A DNA stretch of 64,000 nt from Hyphomonadaceae bacterium. GTDB taxonomy: Bacteria; Pseudomonadota; Alphaproteobacteria; Caulobacterales; Hyphomonadaceae. The notes beneath the pieces were generated by a model. That model did not search any database. It was given only the letters and a program-made list of their open reading frames with translations, and was not told where the DNA came from. The stretch spans positions 230,551 to 294,550 of the forward strand of contig JANSYM010000006.1 in assembly GCA_024742355.1 (NCBI GenBank), given 5' to 3'. A program made the position numbers and the translations under genes. Numbering within the stretch: position 1 is the first letter of the stretch; the number at the start of each line of letters is the position of its first letter. Below, in pieces: positions 35,941-44,328 of the stretch.

Positions 35941-37671
35941 ATGAGTAAATTGACAAGGCGCGGCCTGCTGGGGGCGAGCACGAGTATTCTTGGACTGGCG
36001 GCGTGCAATCGCGACCCCTTGCTCGAGCCGGAAACCCGCATCCTGGTCAGCGCCGATGAGCGTCCGGCCTATCCCGGCACAGTCAGTTTCATTCACGGCG
36101 TCGCGTCGGGCGATCCGCTACCGGACAGTGTGATCATCTGGACCCGCGTGACCCCGGATGCCGCTTATCCAGGCGACCCGGTTCCGGTCAGCTATGACGT
36201 GTTCGAAGACGCTGAAATGCAGCGCGCGGTGAAATATGGCCAGGGCTTCGCCGTCGCCGACCGCGACTATACGGTCAAGGTCAACCTGACCGAGCTCGAA
36301 CCGGACAAGGAATATTTCTTCCGCTTCCGCGCCAAGGTCACCTCCGGCGATGTGGTCTCTCCCGCAGGCCGGGCCAAGACGACAGCGGCCAGCGGCGACA
36401 AGCAGGTCAAGTTCGCGGTCATCTCCTGCTCAAACTACCCGTTCGGCTTTTTCCATTCCTATCGCGAGATTGCCAACACGCCCGATCTGGATGCGGTGAT
36501 CCACCTCGGCGATTACATCTATGAATATGGCATTGACGGCTATGGCGGTACGGTTGGCCAGCAGCTCGATCGCAATCATGAACCGCCGCTCGAAATCGTC
36601 ACGCTCGACGATTACCGGACGCGCCACGCCCAGTACAAGACTGACCCGGACCTGCAGGCAGCGCATGCTGCCGCGCCGTGGATCACGACCTGGGACGATC
36701 ATGAGAGCACCAATAATTCCTACCGCTCCGGCGCCCAGAACCACAATCCGGAAGAGAATGAGGGCAACTGGACCGACCGCAAACAGGCCGCCGTCCAGGC
36801 CTATCTGGAATGGATGCCGGTGCGCGACCCGGAAGTCGGCAAGGCGCGTGAGGCGCTCTATCGCCGCTTCGATTTCGGCGATGTCGCCTCGGTCATGTGC
36901 CTCGAGACGCGCCTGACCGGCCGCTCCGATGAAATCAGCTGGTTCACCGAGATTGGCGGCCTGCCTGCTGCCGACGTGCCGCTCGCGGCAGCCGGCACCA
37001 TGGTCCGCGTCCAGGACCCTGAACGCACCATGCTCGGCGCGACGCAAGAAGCCTGGCTCGATGCAGAACTGAAAGACTCCACCGCCAAGGGCAAGGCCTG
37101 GCAGGTGCTGGCCAATCAGATCGTCATGGCCCGTGTCCGCCCGCCCAACTTCACCCAGACGCTGACGGACGCCCAGAAAGCGGCGCAGGATGTTGATTAT
37201 ATCAAACTGCTGATCACGTTCAGCCAGCTCGGCCTGCCCTTCAATCTCGACGCCTGGGACGGCTTTCCGGCCGCGCGCGACCGGCTCTATGCCAGCGCCC
37301 GCGATGCTGGCGCCCGCCTGATCACGCTGACAGGGGACACACACACGGCCTGGGCCAATACGCTGGTCGATGGCGATGATGCGCGCCGCGGCGTCGAGTT
37401 TGGCTGCACGTCAGTGACCTCGCCAGGTCTCGGCACCTATATCAAGGACGTACCGGACCTCGGACCGCAATTCGTCGCCGCCAATCCGGAAGTCGACTAT
37501 CATGACCCGTTTGACAGCGGCTGGACCCTGGTCACGCTGACCCGCGATCAGGTGCGGGCAGACTTCAAGAAAGTCACTGATGTCACACAGCCGGACTATT
37601 CGGCCAGCGATGTCGCCAGCTATGTCACAAACCGGGACGGCGACAGTCTGACGGCGCTCAGCCCAGCCTAG
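35941..37671 (+). CDS. phoD: PhoD-like alkaline phosphatase/phosphodiesterase, Tat-exported lipoprotein
   Basis: A 576-residue exported metallo-phosphatase. The N terminus has a twin-arginine signal (LTRRGLLGASTSILGLAAC) with a lipobox-like end. A fibronectin-like N-terminal domain (FIHGVASGDPLPDSVIIWTRV) leads into the phosphatase domain with ISCSNY, HLGDYIYEYG, TWDDHE and LTGDTHTAW, the metal ligands of the PhoD family (Ca/Fe). It releases phosphate from phosphoesters outside the cytoplasm. GGAGAG precedes the ATG. No Pho box was recognised. Confidence 0.93.
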   Translation: MSKLTRRGLLGASTSILGLAACNRDPLLEPETRILVSADERPAYPGTVSFIHGVASGDPLPDSVIIWTRVTPDAAYPGDPVPVSYDVFEDAEMQRAVKYGQGFAVADRDYTVKVNLTELEPDKEYFFRFRAKVTSGDVVSPAGRAKTTAASGDKQVKFAVISCSNYPFGFFHSYREIANTPDLDAVIHLGDYIYEYGIDGYGGTVGQQLDRNHEPPLEIVTLDDYRTRHAQYKTDPDLQAAHAAAPWITTWDDHESTNNSYRSGAQNHNPEENEGNWTDRKQAAVQAYLEWMPVRDPEVGKAREALYRRFDFGDVASVMCLETRLTGRSDEISWFTEIGGLPAADVPLAAAGTMVRVQDPERTMLGATQEAWLDAELKDSTAKGKAWQVLANQIVMARVRPPNFTQTLTDAQKAAQDVDYIKLLITFSQLGLPFNLDAWDGFPAARDRLYASARDAGARLITLTGDTHTAWANTLVDGDDARRGVEFGCTSVTSPGLGTYIKDVPDLGPQFVAANPEVDYHDPFDSGWTLVTLTRDQVRADFKKVTDVTQPDYSASDVASYVTNRDGDSLTALSPA

Positions 37672-37754
37672 ACAATCCGCCCCGGCGGCAACCTTGCCTG
37701 CGCCCATGATCCATGCTGTTTCAGCGCAAACTGAGACAGGATATGGAGGACGCC

Positions 37755-38678
37755 ATGGGCGTATTGGATGGTAAGGTCATTTTGGTCTGCGGTGGCGGCA
37801 ATGGCATCGGCAAGGAATGCGCGCTTCTGGCCGCCCGTGAAGGCGCGAAAGTCCTGGTCAACGACCTTGGCGGCGCCCTGACCGACGCTGGCACATCGGC
37901 TGGTGATGCCGGCCTCGCTGAACAGGTTGCTCAGGAAATCCGCGACGCTGGCGGTGAAGCGGCCTCGAACTCTGAAAGCGTCACCGACATGAACGCCGTG
38001 CAAGGCATGGTCGAGCAGGCCAAGGACACGTTTGGCGGCCTGCACGGCATCATCAATCCGGCCGGCATCCTGCGCGATGGCATGTTTCACAAGATGAGCG
38101 AAGATGACTGGAAATCCGTCATCGACGTCCATCTGCATGGTTCGTTCAATGTCACCCGCGCGGCGGTCGAACATTTCCGCGAACAGGAAGATGGCAGCTT
38201 TGTTCTGTTCACCTCGACCTCCGGCCTGATCGGCAATATCGGCCAGGCCAATTATGCCGCCGCCAAAATGGGCATTGCCGGCCTGTCGCGGATCATCGCC
38301 ATGGAAGGGGCGCGCAAGAATGTTCGGTCCAATATCATCGCACCCTTTGCCTGGACGCGGATGATTGCCTCGATCCCGGTCAAGGACGAAGCCGGTGCCG
38401 AACGGGTTGAGCGCATGCGCACCGGCATGCGGGCTGACCAGGTGGCGCAACTGGCGGTCACGCTGTGCGCTGATGGCGCCAAACATGTGAATGGCCAGAT
38501 CTTCAGCGTACGCGGCAATGAAGTCGTCCTGTTCAGCCAGCCGCGCCCGGTGAAATCGGTGTCACGTATGGAAGGCTGGACACCGGAAAGCCTGATTGAA
38601 CAGGGCTTTAGCGCCATGGAAGGCAGCTTCACTGATCTCGGCGCAACAACCTCTGTGTTCCCTTACCCGCCCGTCTGA
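37755..38678 (+). CDS. SDR oxidoreductase, 3-hydroxyacyl-CoA dehydrogenase-like
   Basis: A 307-residue short-chain dehydrogenase. The cofactor loop VILVCGGGNGIGKECALLAA, the segment KVLVNDLGGALTDAGTSAGDAGLAEQ and the catalytic STSGLIGNIGQANYAAAKMG (Ser, Tyr, Lys) are intact. The insert after NDLGG is characteristic of SDRs related to the dehydrogenase unit of peroxisomal multifunctional enzyme 2, suggesting an acyl-CoA or steroid substrate. The start is ATG 37755 with GGAGGA six bases upstream; a longer frame to 37713 is not preferred. It probably stands alone or precedes the MscS gene. Confidence 0.9.
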   Translation: MGVLDGKVILVCGGGNGIGKECALLAAREGAKVLVNDLGGALTDAGTSAGDAGLAEQVAQEIRDAGGEAASNSESVTDMNAVQGMVEQAKDTFGGLHGIINPAGILRDGMFHKMSEDDWKSVIDVHLHGSFNVTRAAVEHFREQEDGSFVLFTSTSGLIGNIGQANYAAAKMGIAGLSRIIAMEGARKNVRSNIIAPFAWTRMIASIPVKDEAGAERVERMRTGMRADQVAQLAVTLCADGAKHVNGQIFSVRGNEVVLFSQPRPVKSVSRMEGWTPESLIEQGFSAMEGSFTDLGATTSVFPYPPV

Positions 38679-38738
38679 GCTATCCCGGACGGCAGGGGGC
38701 GGGCAGAAAGCCACGCTCAGGAATAGAGTGCGCCGCAG

Positions 38739-40208
38739 ATGGACGACGAAGAACAGATTCAGATCGAAGGCTGTGTCACAATCGACGACCAGCGCGTCTG
38801 CGGAGACAATCTCTCCGTCAGCGAAGTGAGCGCTGCGCCCGAGACCGCCGGTGAAGCGGTCGCTGAAACCACAGCCCAACCCGGCCTGTTTGAGTGGGCG
38901 CGGCCGATCCTCGATGATCCAATGGCCTGGGCCGAAACGCATTTGCTCGACATGACGGTCCTTGGACCAATGCTCTGGCAAGCCGGCGCCATTCTGGCGG
39001 CACTCGCGCTCGCGCTCCTGGTTGCACCGCAGCTGCGCCATATCCTCATGTCCGGCCTCGCCCGCACTTCCGATGGTCCCCGAACCGTGGTCGACGAGAC
39101 CCTGCCGCGTCTGGTGCGCCCGGCCTTGTGGGCCGTGTTTCTCTATGCCGCGCAAGCCGCCATGTCGGGCAGCGGCATGGACACAGCGCTGGTGCGCATT
39201 GCCTTGTCACTTTCGGTTGCCTGGCTGTTGATCCGCCTGGTCACGACATTCCTGCCAACTGGTTTCCGCAAACCTGCCGGCTGGGTGATCTGGATATTCG
39301 CCGCCTTTTACGCCTTTGGCATTCTTGAGGAGGTAATCGCCTGGCTCAGCACGATCGGCCCACCATTCGGCAACCGTACGATCAGCCCGGTCTTCGTCGT
39401 CCAGGCCATTCTGACCGTTGCGCTGTTCATGTTTGCCGCCAACTGGCTGGCCAAGAAGCTGAAGACCCGGGTCGATGATTTGCCGCAAGTCGAGCCATCC
39501 CTGCGCATCCTGATGGGCAATGCGGTGCAGGTCGGCTTGTTCTTCGGCGCCGCGCTCCTTGCCATGGCCGGGCTTGGTATCCCGCTCTCAGGGCTCGCGG
39601 TGCTCGGCGGCGCCATTGGTGTCGGCCTTGGTTTCGGCATGCAGCAGATCGTCGCCAATTTCATTTCCGGGGTGATCCTGCTGACCGACCGGTCGATCAA
39701 GCCGGATGATGTCATCGAAGTCGACGAGACCTATGGCGTGGTGAAATCGCTCGGCCTGCGCTACGCCTCGGTGATCACCCGCGATGGCAAGGAACATCTC
39801 ATCCCGAACGAGATGCTGATCACAGACAAAGTGGTAAACTGGTCCTTCTCCAACAAGGAGGTGCGGGTGAAGCGGCGCCTCCGCGTCGAATATGAGTCAG
39901 ACCTGCGCCAGGCCGTCGATCTGGTTCAGAAAGGGGCGATGGAAACCGACCGCGTGCTCGCCCGCCCGGCGCCGAAATGCCTGGTCATGGAATTCGGCGA
40001 TGAAGCCATCGAGATCGAAGTGCGCTTCTGGATCAATGATCCGGAGAATGGTGTCTCCAACGTATCCTCGGCGGTGATGCTGAATATCTGGGACAAGTTC
40101 AAGGAAGCCGGGATCGATATCCCGCTGCGCCACGAAGATGTGCTGATCACACCGGGATCGACGCTAAAAGTCGAAATGGTCAAACAGTCGGATGACGAAG
40201 ACGCCTGA
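38739..40208 (+). CDS. MscS-family mechanosensitive ion channel
   Basis: A 489-residue membrane channel. After an acidic N terminus there are about five to six membrane segments. The pore helix and beta-domain are typical of MscS: LAVLGGAIGVGLGFGMQQIVANFISGVILLTDRSIKPDDVIEVD. The cytoplasmic domain continues with GVVKSLGLRYASVITRDGKEHLIPN. It should open under membrane tension to release solutes on osmotic downshock. The extra N-terminal helices make it larger than E. coli MscS and closer to YbdG/YnaI-like channels. Confidence 0.93.
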   Translation: MDDEEQIQIEGCVTIDDQRVCGDNLSVSEVSAAPETAGEAVAETTAQPGLFEWARPILDDPMAWAETHLLDMTVLGPMLWQAGAILAALALALLVAPQLRHILMSGLARTSDGPRTVVDETLPRLVRPALWAVFLYAAQAAMSGSGMDTALVRIALSLSVAWLLIRLVTTFLPTGFRKPAGWVIWIFAAFYAFGILEEVIAWLSTIGPPFGNRTISPVFVVQAILTVALFMFAANWLAKKLKTRVDDLPQVEPSLRILMGNAVQVGLFFGAALLAMAGLGIPLSGLAVLGGAIGVGLGFGMQQIVANFISGVILLTDRSIKPDDVIEVDETYGVVKSLGLRYASVITRDGKEHLIPNEMLITDKVVNWSFSNKEVRVKRRLRVEYESDLRQAVDLVQKGAMETDRVLARPAPKCLVMEFGDEAIEIEVRFWINDPENGVSNVSSAVMLNIWDKFKEAGIDIPLRHEDVLITPGSTLKVEMVKQSDDEDA

Positions 40209-40285
40209 CCGATTGAGCTCCGCGCGAAAACAAAAATTAAGCTTGATCTGTCATCACGCGGTTCGTTCGTGACGGAGGAGTCGTC

Positions 40286-42052
40286 TTGCTGGATCGCATT
40301 CAATCGCATTGGCGCCTATGCGCGATCGCGTTCGTCCTGTCTGTTGGCTTGCTCGTCTTTCACGGCCTCACCGGAACTCCTGAAGGCAACTCCTACAAGT
40401 ACAACTTGCCTTGGTATGAAGCGTTCAGAAACGGCTTCTGGGCCGGCGATCTGTATCCGCGGTACACGCCGGAATTATGGTATGGCCTGGGTGGGGTCGA
40501 TTTCTACTTTTATGGGCCGCTACCATTCTGGTTCACTGCCATGGTCGGTGAAGCGTCTTGCGCCGGATGCGGGACGGGCACTGTTTTTTCGATCGGCGGC
40601 GCCTGGCTGATCATCCTTTCGGGCATAACGTTCTTTGCTTTTGCCCGGCGCTTTTTCGACGTTCCATGGGCTGGGTTTGGCGCGATACTGTATGCTGTGC
40701 TGCCTTACCATTACGTCGCTGACTGGTTCGATCGTCAGGCGATTGGAGAGATTGCCGCTGTGGCGATTCTACCCCTCGTCGCCCTGGCCGTGACCAGGCT
40801 GATTGCAGATCGCAAAGGCGGATTCCTGTTCGCGCTCAGCATCGCGGCACTGTCTCTCAGCCACTTGCCATCAACGCTCATCGTCGGGCATCTTCTGGCG
40901 GCCCTGCTTATCTGGGCACTTTATCGACAAACGAGTTGGTCAGAGCGACTGGAAACCGGTGCCAGATTTGGCATCTGGGGCGCCCTTGGTATTGGATTGA
41001 GCGCGATCTACTGGGTCCCTGCGCTAGGCCTGCTCAGCACGGTTTCGCCCGACATGCTGACCACAGATTATTATGACGCGACACGATGGTTATTGTTCGA
41101 CGGCATGCCCGAAATCTCGCCGGAAACGTCGGCTTTTGTAAAAGCGTGCCTGGCACTTGTGGTGGTTATTGCGGCCGGTTCGACATGGCTTCTTCGGGCG
41201 ACGCCAGCGCAACCCGGCCTCCAGCTGTGGATCATCGGTCCGAGCGTGTTCACTTTCTACCTGTTGAGCGTGTTGTCTTACCCGATTTGGGATCTGTGGA
41301 TTCTAAACCGAATTCAGTTTCCGTGGCGCACTTTGATTGTTTCAGACTTGTCAGTTGCGTTAGGCGCGACGGTGATTGCCAAGTCTCTGGTCGAGGCGCG
41401 TACCGGACCCCTGGCCATTCCTGTGCGCCTGATCGCAATTGCAGCAACCGGCGTGCTGCTCGTTGCTTACGCCATCCAGATTCCGCGGGTTGTCGAAACC
41501 ATCGAAAACGGGCTGGGAAAGCACGGCACGTATAAAGTCGTTGGTACACCGGAATATGTTCCGCCCGCCTTTCTGCAGCCGGCGCTGACGCGCTTCCGTT
41601 CGGTCGTGACAGATGAACATGACAGTGAAGAACGCTTCGATCTGTTTTTTGCCGAAATGCGAACCAGCGTCGCGGCAGCTGAACGCGCGCTGCAGACCGA
41701 TGCACCCGGAGCCATTTTGACACGGCACCGTCATGATCGTGTCCAGCTCGAGGTCAACCTGGAACATGACGCGACTGTCCGCTTACCCCTCGCAGCGTGG
41801 CCTCACTGGCGTGCGGAAACGGGTGACGGACGCGCACTGTCGATTGGAACCGATGCCGCCCTGGGATTGGTGACCGTGTCCTTGCCTCAAGGCAATTCAA
41901 TCGTCGAACTATCGATCGTAGAAACACAACCACAGCACATCGGCTCCACAATCAGCCGGATTTCCCTGATCCTGCTCCTGCTCGGCGCCGCCTTTGGCCG
42001 TTACCTGCTAAATCTCGGGGCCGAAAAGCCTTTGGCAACTTCTCCGCGCTAA
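40286..42052 (+). CDS. Large multi-pass membrane protein, GT-C/YfhO-like glycosyltransferase
   Basis: A 588-residue inner-membrane protein with roughly ten or more hydrophobic helices and a C-terminal soluble beta-rich domain. The first loop has LPWYEAFRNGFWAGDLYPRYTPELWYGLG, like the acidic first periplasmic loop of GT-C enzymes that take sugars from polyprenyl phosphate. The start is a TTG at 40286 with a near-ideal GGAGGAG five bases upstream; no nearby ATG has a comparable site. The next gene makes a polyprenyl-phosphate sugar, so this protein may use that donor outside the membrane. The acceptor is unknown. Confidence 0.75.
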   Translation: MLDRIQSHWRLCAIAFVLSVGLLVFHGLTGTPEGNSYKYNLPWYEAFRNGFWAGDLYPRYTPELWYGLGGVDFYFYGPLPFWFTAMVGEASCAGCGTGTVFSIGGAWLIILSGITFFAFARRFFDVPWAGFGAILYAVLPYHYVADWFDRQAIGEIAAVAILPLVALAVTRLIADRKGGFLFALSIAALSLSHLPSTLIVGHLLAALLIWALYRQTSWSERLETGARFGIWGALGIGLSAIYWVPALGLLSTVSPDMLTTDYYDATRWLLFDGMPEISPETSAFVKACLALVVVIAAGSTWLLRATPAQPGLQLWIIGPSVFTFYLLSVLSYPIWDLWILNRIQFPWRTLIVSDLSVALGATVIAKSLVEARTGPLAIPVRLIAIAATGVLLVAYAIQIPRVVETIENGLGKHGTYKVVGTPEYVPPAFLQPALTRFRSVVTDEHDSEERFDLFFAEMRTSVAAAERALQTDAPGAILTRHRHDRVQLEVNLEHDATVRLPLAAWPHWRAETGDGRALSIGTDAALGLVTVSLPQGNSIVELSIVETQPQHIGSTISRISLILLLLGAAFGRYLLNLGAEKPLATSPR

Positions 42053-42082
42053 GACGAAGGCAAGCTTGCAGGAGCGCGCGCC

Positions 42083-43063
42083 ATGCCGACACTGTCCATC
42101 ATCGTTCCGATGTATAATGAAGAAGAGGCCATGGATGGCTTCTTCAAACGCGTGCAGCGCGTCCTCCAGACCGTCACGCCGTCTTACGAAATCATCTGCG
42201 TGAATGATGGCAGCCGCGACCTGACCCTGGCCCGCCTGCGCCAAGCCGCCGAGCGCGATGAACGTATCAAAGTGGTCAACCTGTCGCGCAATTTCGGCAA
42301 GGAAATCGCTCTCTCCGCCGGGCTCGATCATGCCACTGGCGATGCGGTTATCCCGATTGATGCCGACTTGCAGGATCCGCCGGAAGTGATCCCGCTGATG
42401 ATCGCCAAATGGCGCGCCGGGGCCAAGCTGGTCCTTGCCAAGCGCCGTGATCGTTCCTCGGACGGCTGGCTGAAACGGGTCACCGCCAATGGCGCCTATT
42501 GGCTATTTTCAAAACTCACGCATCCACGCATCCCGCAAAATGTCGGCGATTTCAGGCTGATGGACCGCGATGTCGTGAATGCGATCAAGCGCCTGCCGGA
42601 GCGGTCGCGCTTCATGAAGGGCCTGTTTGCCTGGATTGGTTATGAAGCCGAGACCGTTGAATATGACCGCGAAGCGCGCTCAGCCGGTGAGACCAAGTGG
42701 AATTACTGGAAACTGTGGAACTTCGCCCTGGACGGAATCACGTCCTTCTCGTCCCTGCCGCTGCGCGTCTGGTCCTATCTCGGTTTCGGCGTCAGCCTGT
42801 TCGCGATGGCCTATCTCGCGTTTACCGTCGCAAAGACCGTCATCTTTGGGCTCGACGTGCCAGGCTACGCTTCATTGATGAGCGTCATCCTGTTCTTCAA
42901 TGGCGTGCTGTTGGTCGGCATTGGCGTCATCGGCGAGTATCTCGCCCGTATCTTCACTGAGGTGAAAGCACGCCCGCTCTACATCGTCTCGGAGACAATT
43001 GGCATTGAAGCCGCCGCCGAAACGCGCGATGCGCCGAAATTGCAGCACCGCAACGCGATCTAG
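42083..43063 (+). CDS. Polyprenyl-phosphate glycosyltransferase (GtrB/DPM1-like GT2)
   Basis: A 326-residue GT2 enzyme that loads a sugar on undecaprenyl phosphate. The soluble domain has LSIIVPMYNEEEAMDGFF, VNDGSRDLT, NLSRNFGKEIALSAGLDHATGDAV and IDADLQDPPE (DXD). Two C-terminal membrane hairpins follow (LGFGVSLFAMAYLAFTV, ILFFNGVLLVGIGVIGEYLARIF). This is the GtrB/YfdH pattern. AGGAG lies ahead of the ATG. It is 30 bases behind the GT-C-like gene and probably supplies its donor. Its end overlaps the convergent PepSY gene by four bases. Confidence 0.92.
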   Translation: MPTLSIIVPMYNEEEAMDGFFKRVQRVLQTVTPSYEIICVNDGSRDLTLARLRQAAERDERIKVVNLSRNFGKEIALSAGLDHATGDAVIPIDADLQDPPEVIPLMIAKWRAGAKLVLAKRRDRSSDGWLKRVTANGAYWLFSKLTHPRIPQNVGDFRLMDRDVVNAIKRLPERSRFMKGLFAWIGYEAETVEYDREARSAGETKWNYWKLWNFALDGITSFSSLPLRVWSYLGFGVSLFAMAYLAFTVAKTVIFGLDVPGYASLMSVILFFNGVLLVGIGVIGEYLARIFTEVKARPLYIVSETIGIEAAAETRDAPKLQHRNAI

Positions 43064-43770
43064 CTGAACAATCGCCCTTTTCTGAGCCGATCAATACCGA
43101 GCACCAGGCCGCTCAAGACCATGGTCAGGCCGAGAAAGGCTGCCAGCTTCAACCACCAGGAATCGAACCGGTCATCGCCGGTGACATCGAGAATGTGGAA
43201 GCGCCACAGCACATCAAAGATGCGCCAGCGTGTGGTGCGCACCGAGCGGACCTCGCCTGACACGGCGTCGATATAGATGCGCTGCTTGCCGGGCTCGTAT
43301 TCCAGGATCCACACCGGCAGCGGCCCGCCATATTCGCGCTGCGGATTTTCATGGATCATATAGCTGACGATCAGCGTGCCGAGACCATCGGGCTTGTCAT
43401 CGAACCGCGAAACCAGCGCGTCAATGTCGGCCTGGGACAATGGCGAGCGCACCGCGCCGGTCGTTGCATCGACCATTTTGCGCGCTTCAGCTGTCTCGAC
43501 CAGCCAGACCGGCGATCCGAGAAACGCTTTCAGCTCGATCCCGGAAACAGGCGCGTCCGTCGCGGCGATGACATCCTGCGCCGACACCGTCACTGCCATC
43601 TCTGACAGCGCTCCATGCTCGATCGCGGGCCGCCACGGGTCACCGCGTATGGTCTCGATCGGGTAGAGCGTGAAGAACAGCCCGCTCGCCGTCCAGGACA
43701 GAAGCAACAGCCCAGCGACCAGACCAACCGTCTTGTGCACGCGTGCGACGCGCCTTGCCAGTAATGCCAT
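43060..43770 (-). CDS. PepSY-domain membrane protein
   Basis: A 236-residue protein with one membrane helix near each end (VGLVAGLLLLSWTASGLFFTL and LAAFLGLTMVLSGLVLGI) and a periplasmic PepSY-like part between them. HKTVGLVAGLLLLSW, YIDAVSGEVRSV and WRIFDVLWRFHILD are typical of PepSY_TM proteins linked to iron-siderophore reductases or respiratory electron transfer. Start ATG 43770 removes an unconserved leader. No TonB receptor or ferric reductase is beside it, so the role is open. Confidence 0.83.
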   Translation of the reverse strand: MALLARRVARVHKTVGLVAGLLLLSWTASGLFFTLYPIETIRGDPWRPAIEHGALSEMAVTVSAQDVIAATDAPVSGIELKAFLGSPVWLVETAEARKMVDATTGAVRSPLSQADIDALVSRFDDKPDGLGTLIVSYMIHENPQREYGGPLPVWILEYEPGKQRIYIDAVSGEVRSVRTTRWRIFDVLWRFHILDVTGDDRFDSWWLKLAAFLGLTMVLSGLVLGIDRLRKGRLFS

Positions 43771-43903
43771 TGAACCCGGCCCTTCCGTTCGTTCCTGCTC
43801 GTAGCTGACACATCCCGCCGCCCGCGAACACTGGACAAAATGGCCAATCGGCACGGATTCTCATGCCAATCGAAAAATTTAACAAAGAGTCACAATTTCC
43901 CTA

Positions 43904-43948
43904 TTGACCACATTTGTAGTCAAGGCTATTGACCACAACTGTAGTCAA
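43904..43948 (+). promoter_or_regulatory. Two tandem BlaI-type operators over the repressor promoter
   Basis: Two nearly identical 20-bp dyads occupy 43904-43923 (TTGACCACATTTGTAGTCAA) and 43929-43948 (TTGACCACAACTGTAGTCAA). Their starts are 25 bases apart. Each has the ACA-N2-TGT core known for BlaI/MecI operators. They lie immediately before the BlaI-like gene. The first dyad begins with a TTGACC that could be the -35 box, so bound repressor would block RNA polymerase. This predicts autoregulation of the repressor-protease pair. Confidence 0.85.
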
Positions 43949-43959
43949 AAGGTGAGATG

Positions 43960-44328
43960 ATGAGTCTGCAAATCACTCCTGCTGAATTGGAAATCATGAA
44001 GGTGCTGTGGAAGCGACCTGGCATCGGAGCGTCTGAGATTGTCGGCGCGCTCGACGGTGAACAGGACTGGAGTCCGCGCACCGTCAAGACACTGCTCTCG
44101 CGCCTCGTCGAGAAAGGTGCGCTGGAGACGGAGGCCGATGGCCGCCGCTATCTTTACCGCCCGACGGTTGCCAAGCGAGACTATCAGAAGAAAGAAGCCG
44201 GACAGCTAATCGACAAGCTGTTTGGTGGCCGCGCCGCCCCATTGGTGGCACAACTGGCTGACGCCCGCGGGCTCAGCGAAGACGATATCGAAGAACTCGA
44301 AGCTCTGTTGGGGAGACTGAAGCAATGA
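43960..44328 (+). CDS. BlaI/MecI/CopY-family transcriptional repressor
   Basis: A 122-residue winged-helix repressor. It opens ITPAELEIMKVLWKRPGIGASEIV, and the recognition helix region is WSPRTVKTLLSRLVEKGAL, the diagnostic BlaI/MecI sequence. The wing is DGRRYLYRP, and the C-terminal helices would dimerise. GGTGAG spaces better to ATG 43960 than to ATG 43957, so the second is chosen. Its stop overlaps the ATG of the M56 protease gene (ATGA). It should bind the two dyads upstream and be inactivated when the partner protease signals. Confidence 0.94.
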   Translation: MSLQITPAELEIMKVLWKRPGIGASEIVGALDGEQDWSPRTVKTLLSRLVEKGALETEADGRRYLYRPTVAKRDYQKKEAGQLIDKLFGGRAAPLVAQLADARGLSEDDIEELEALLGRLKQ

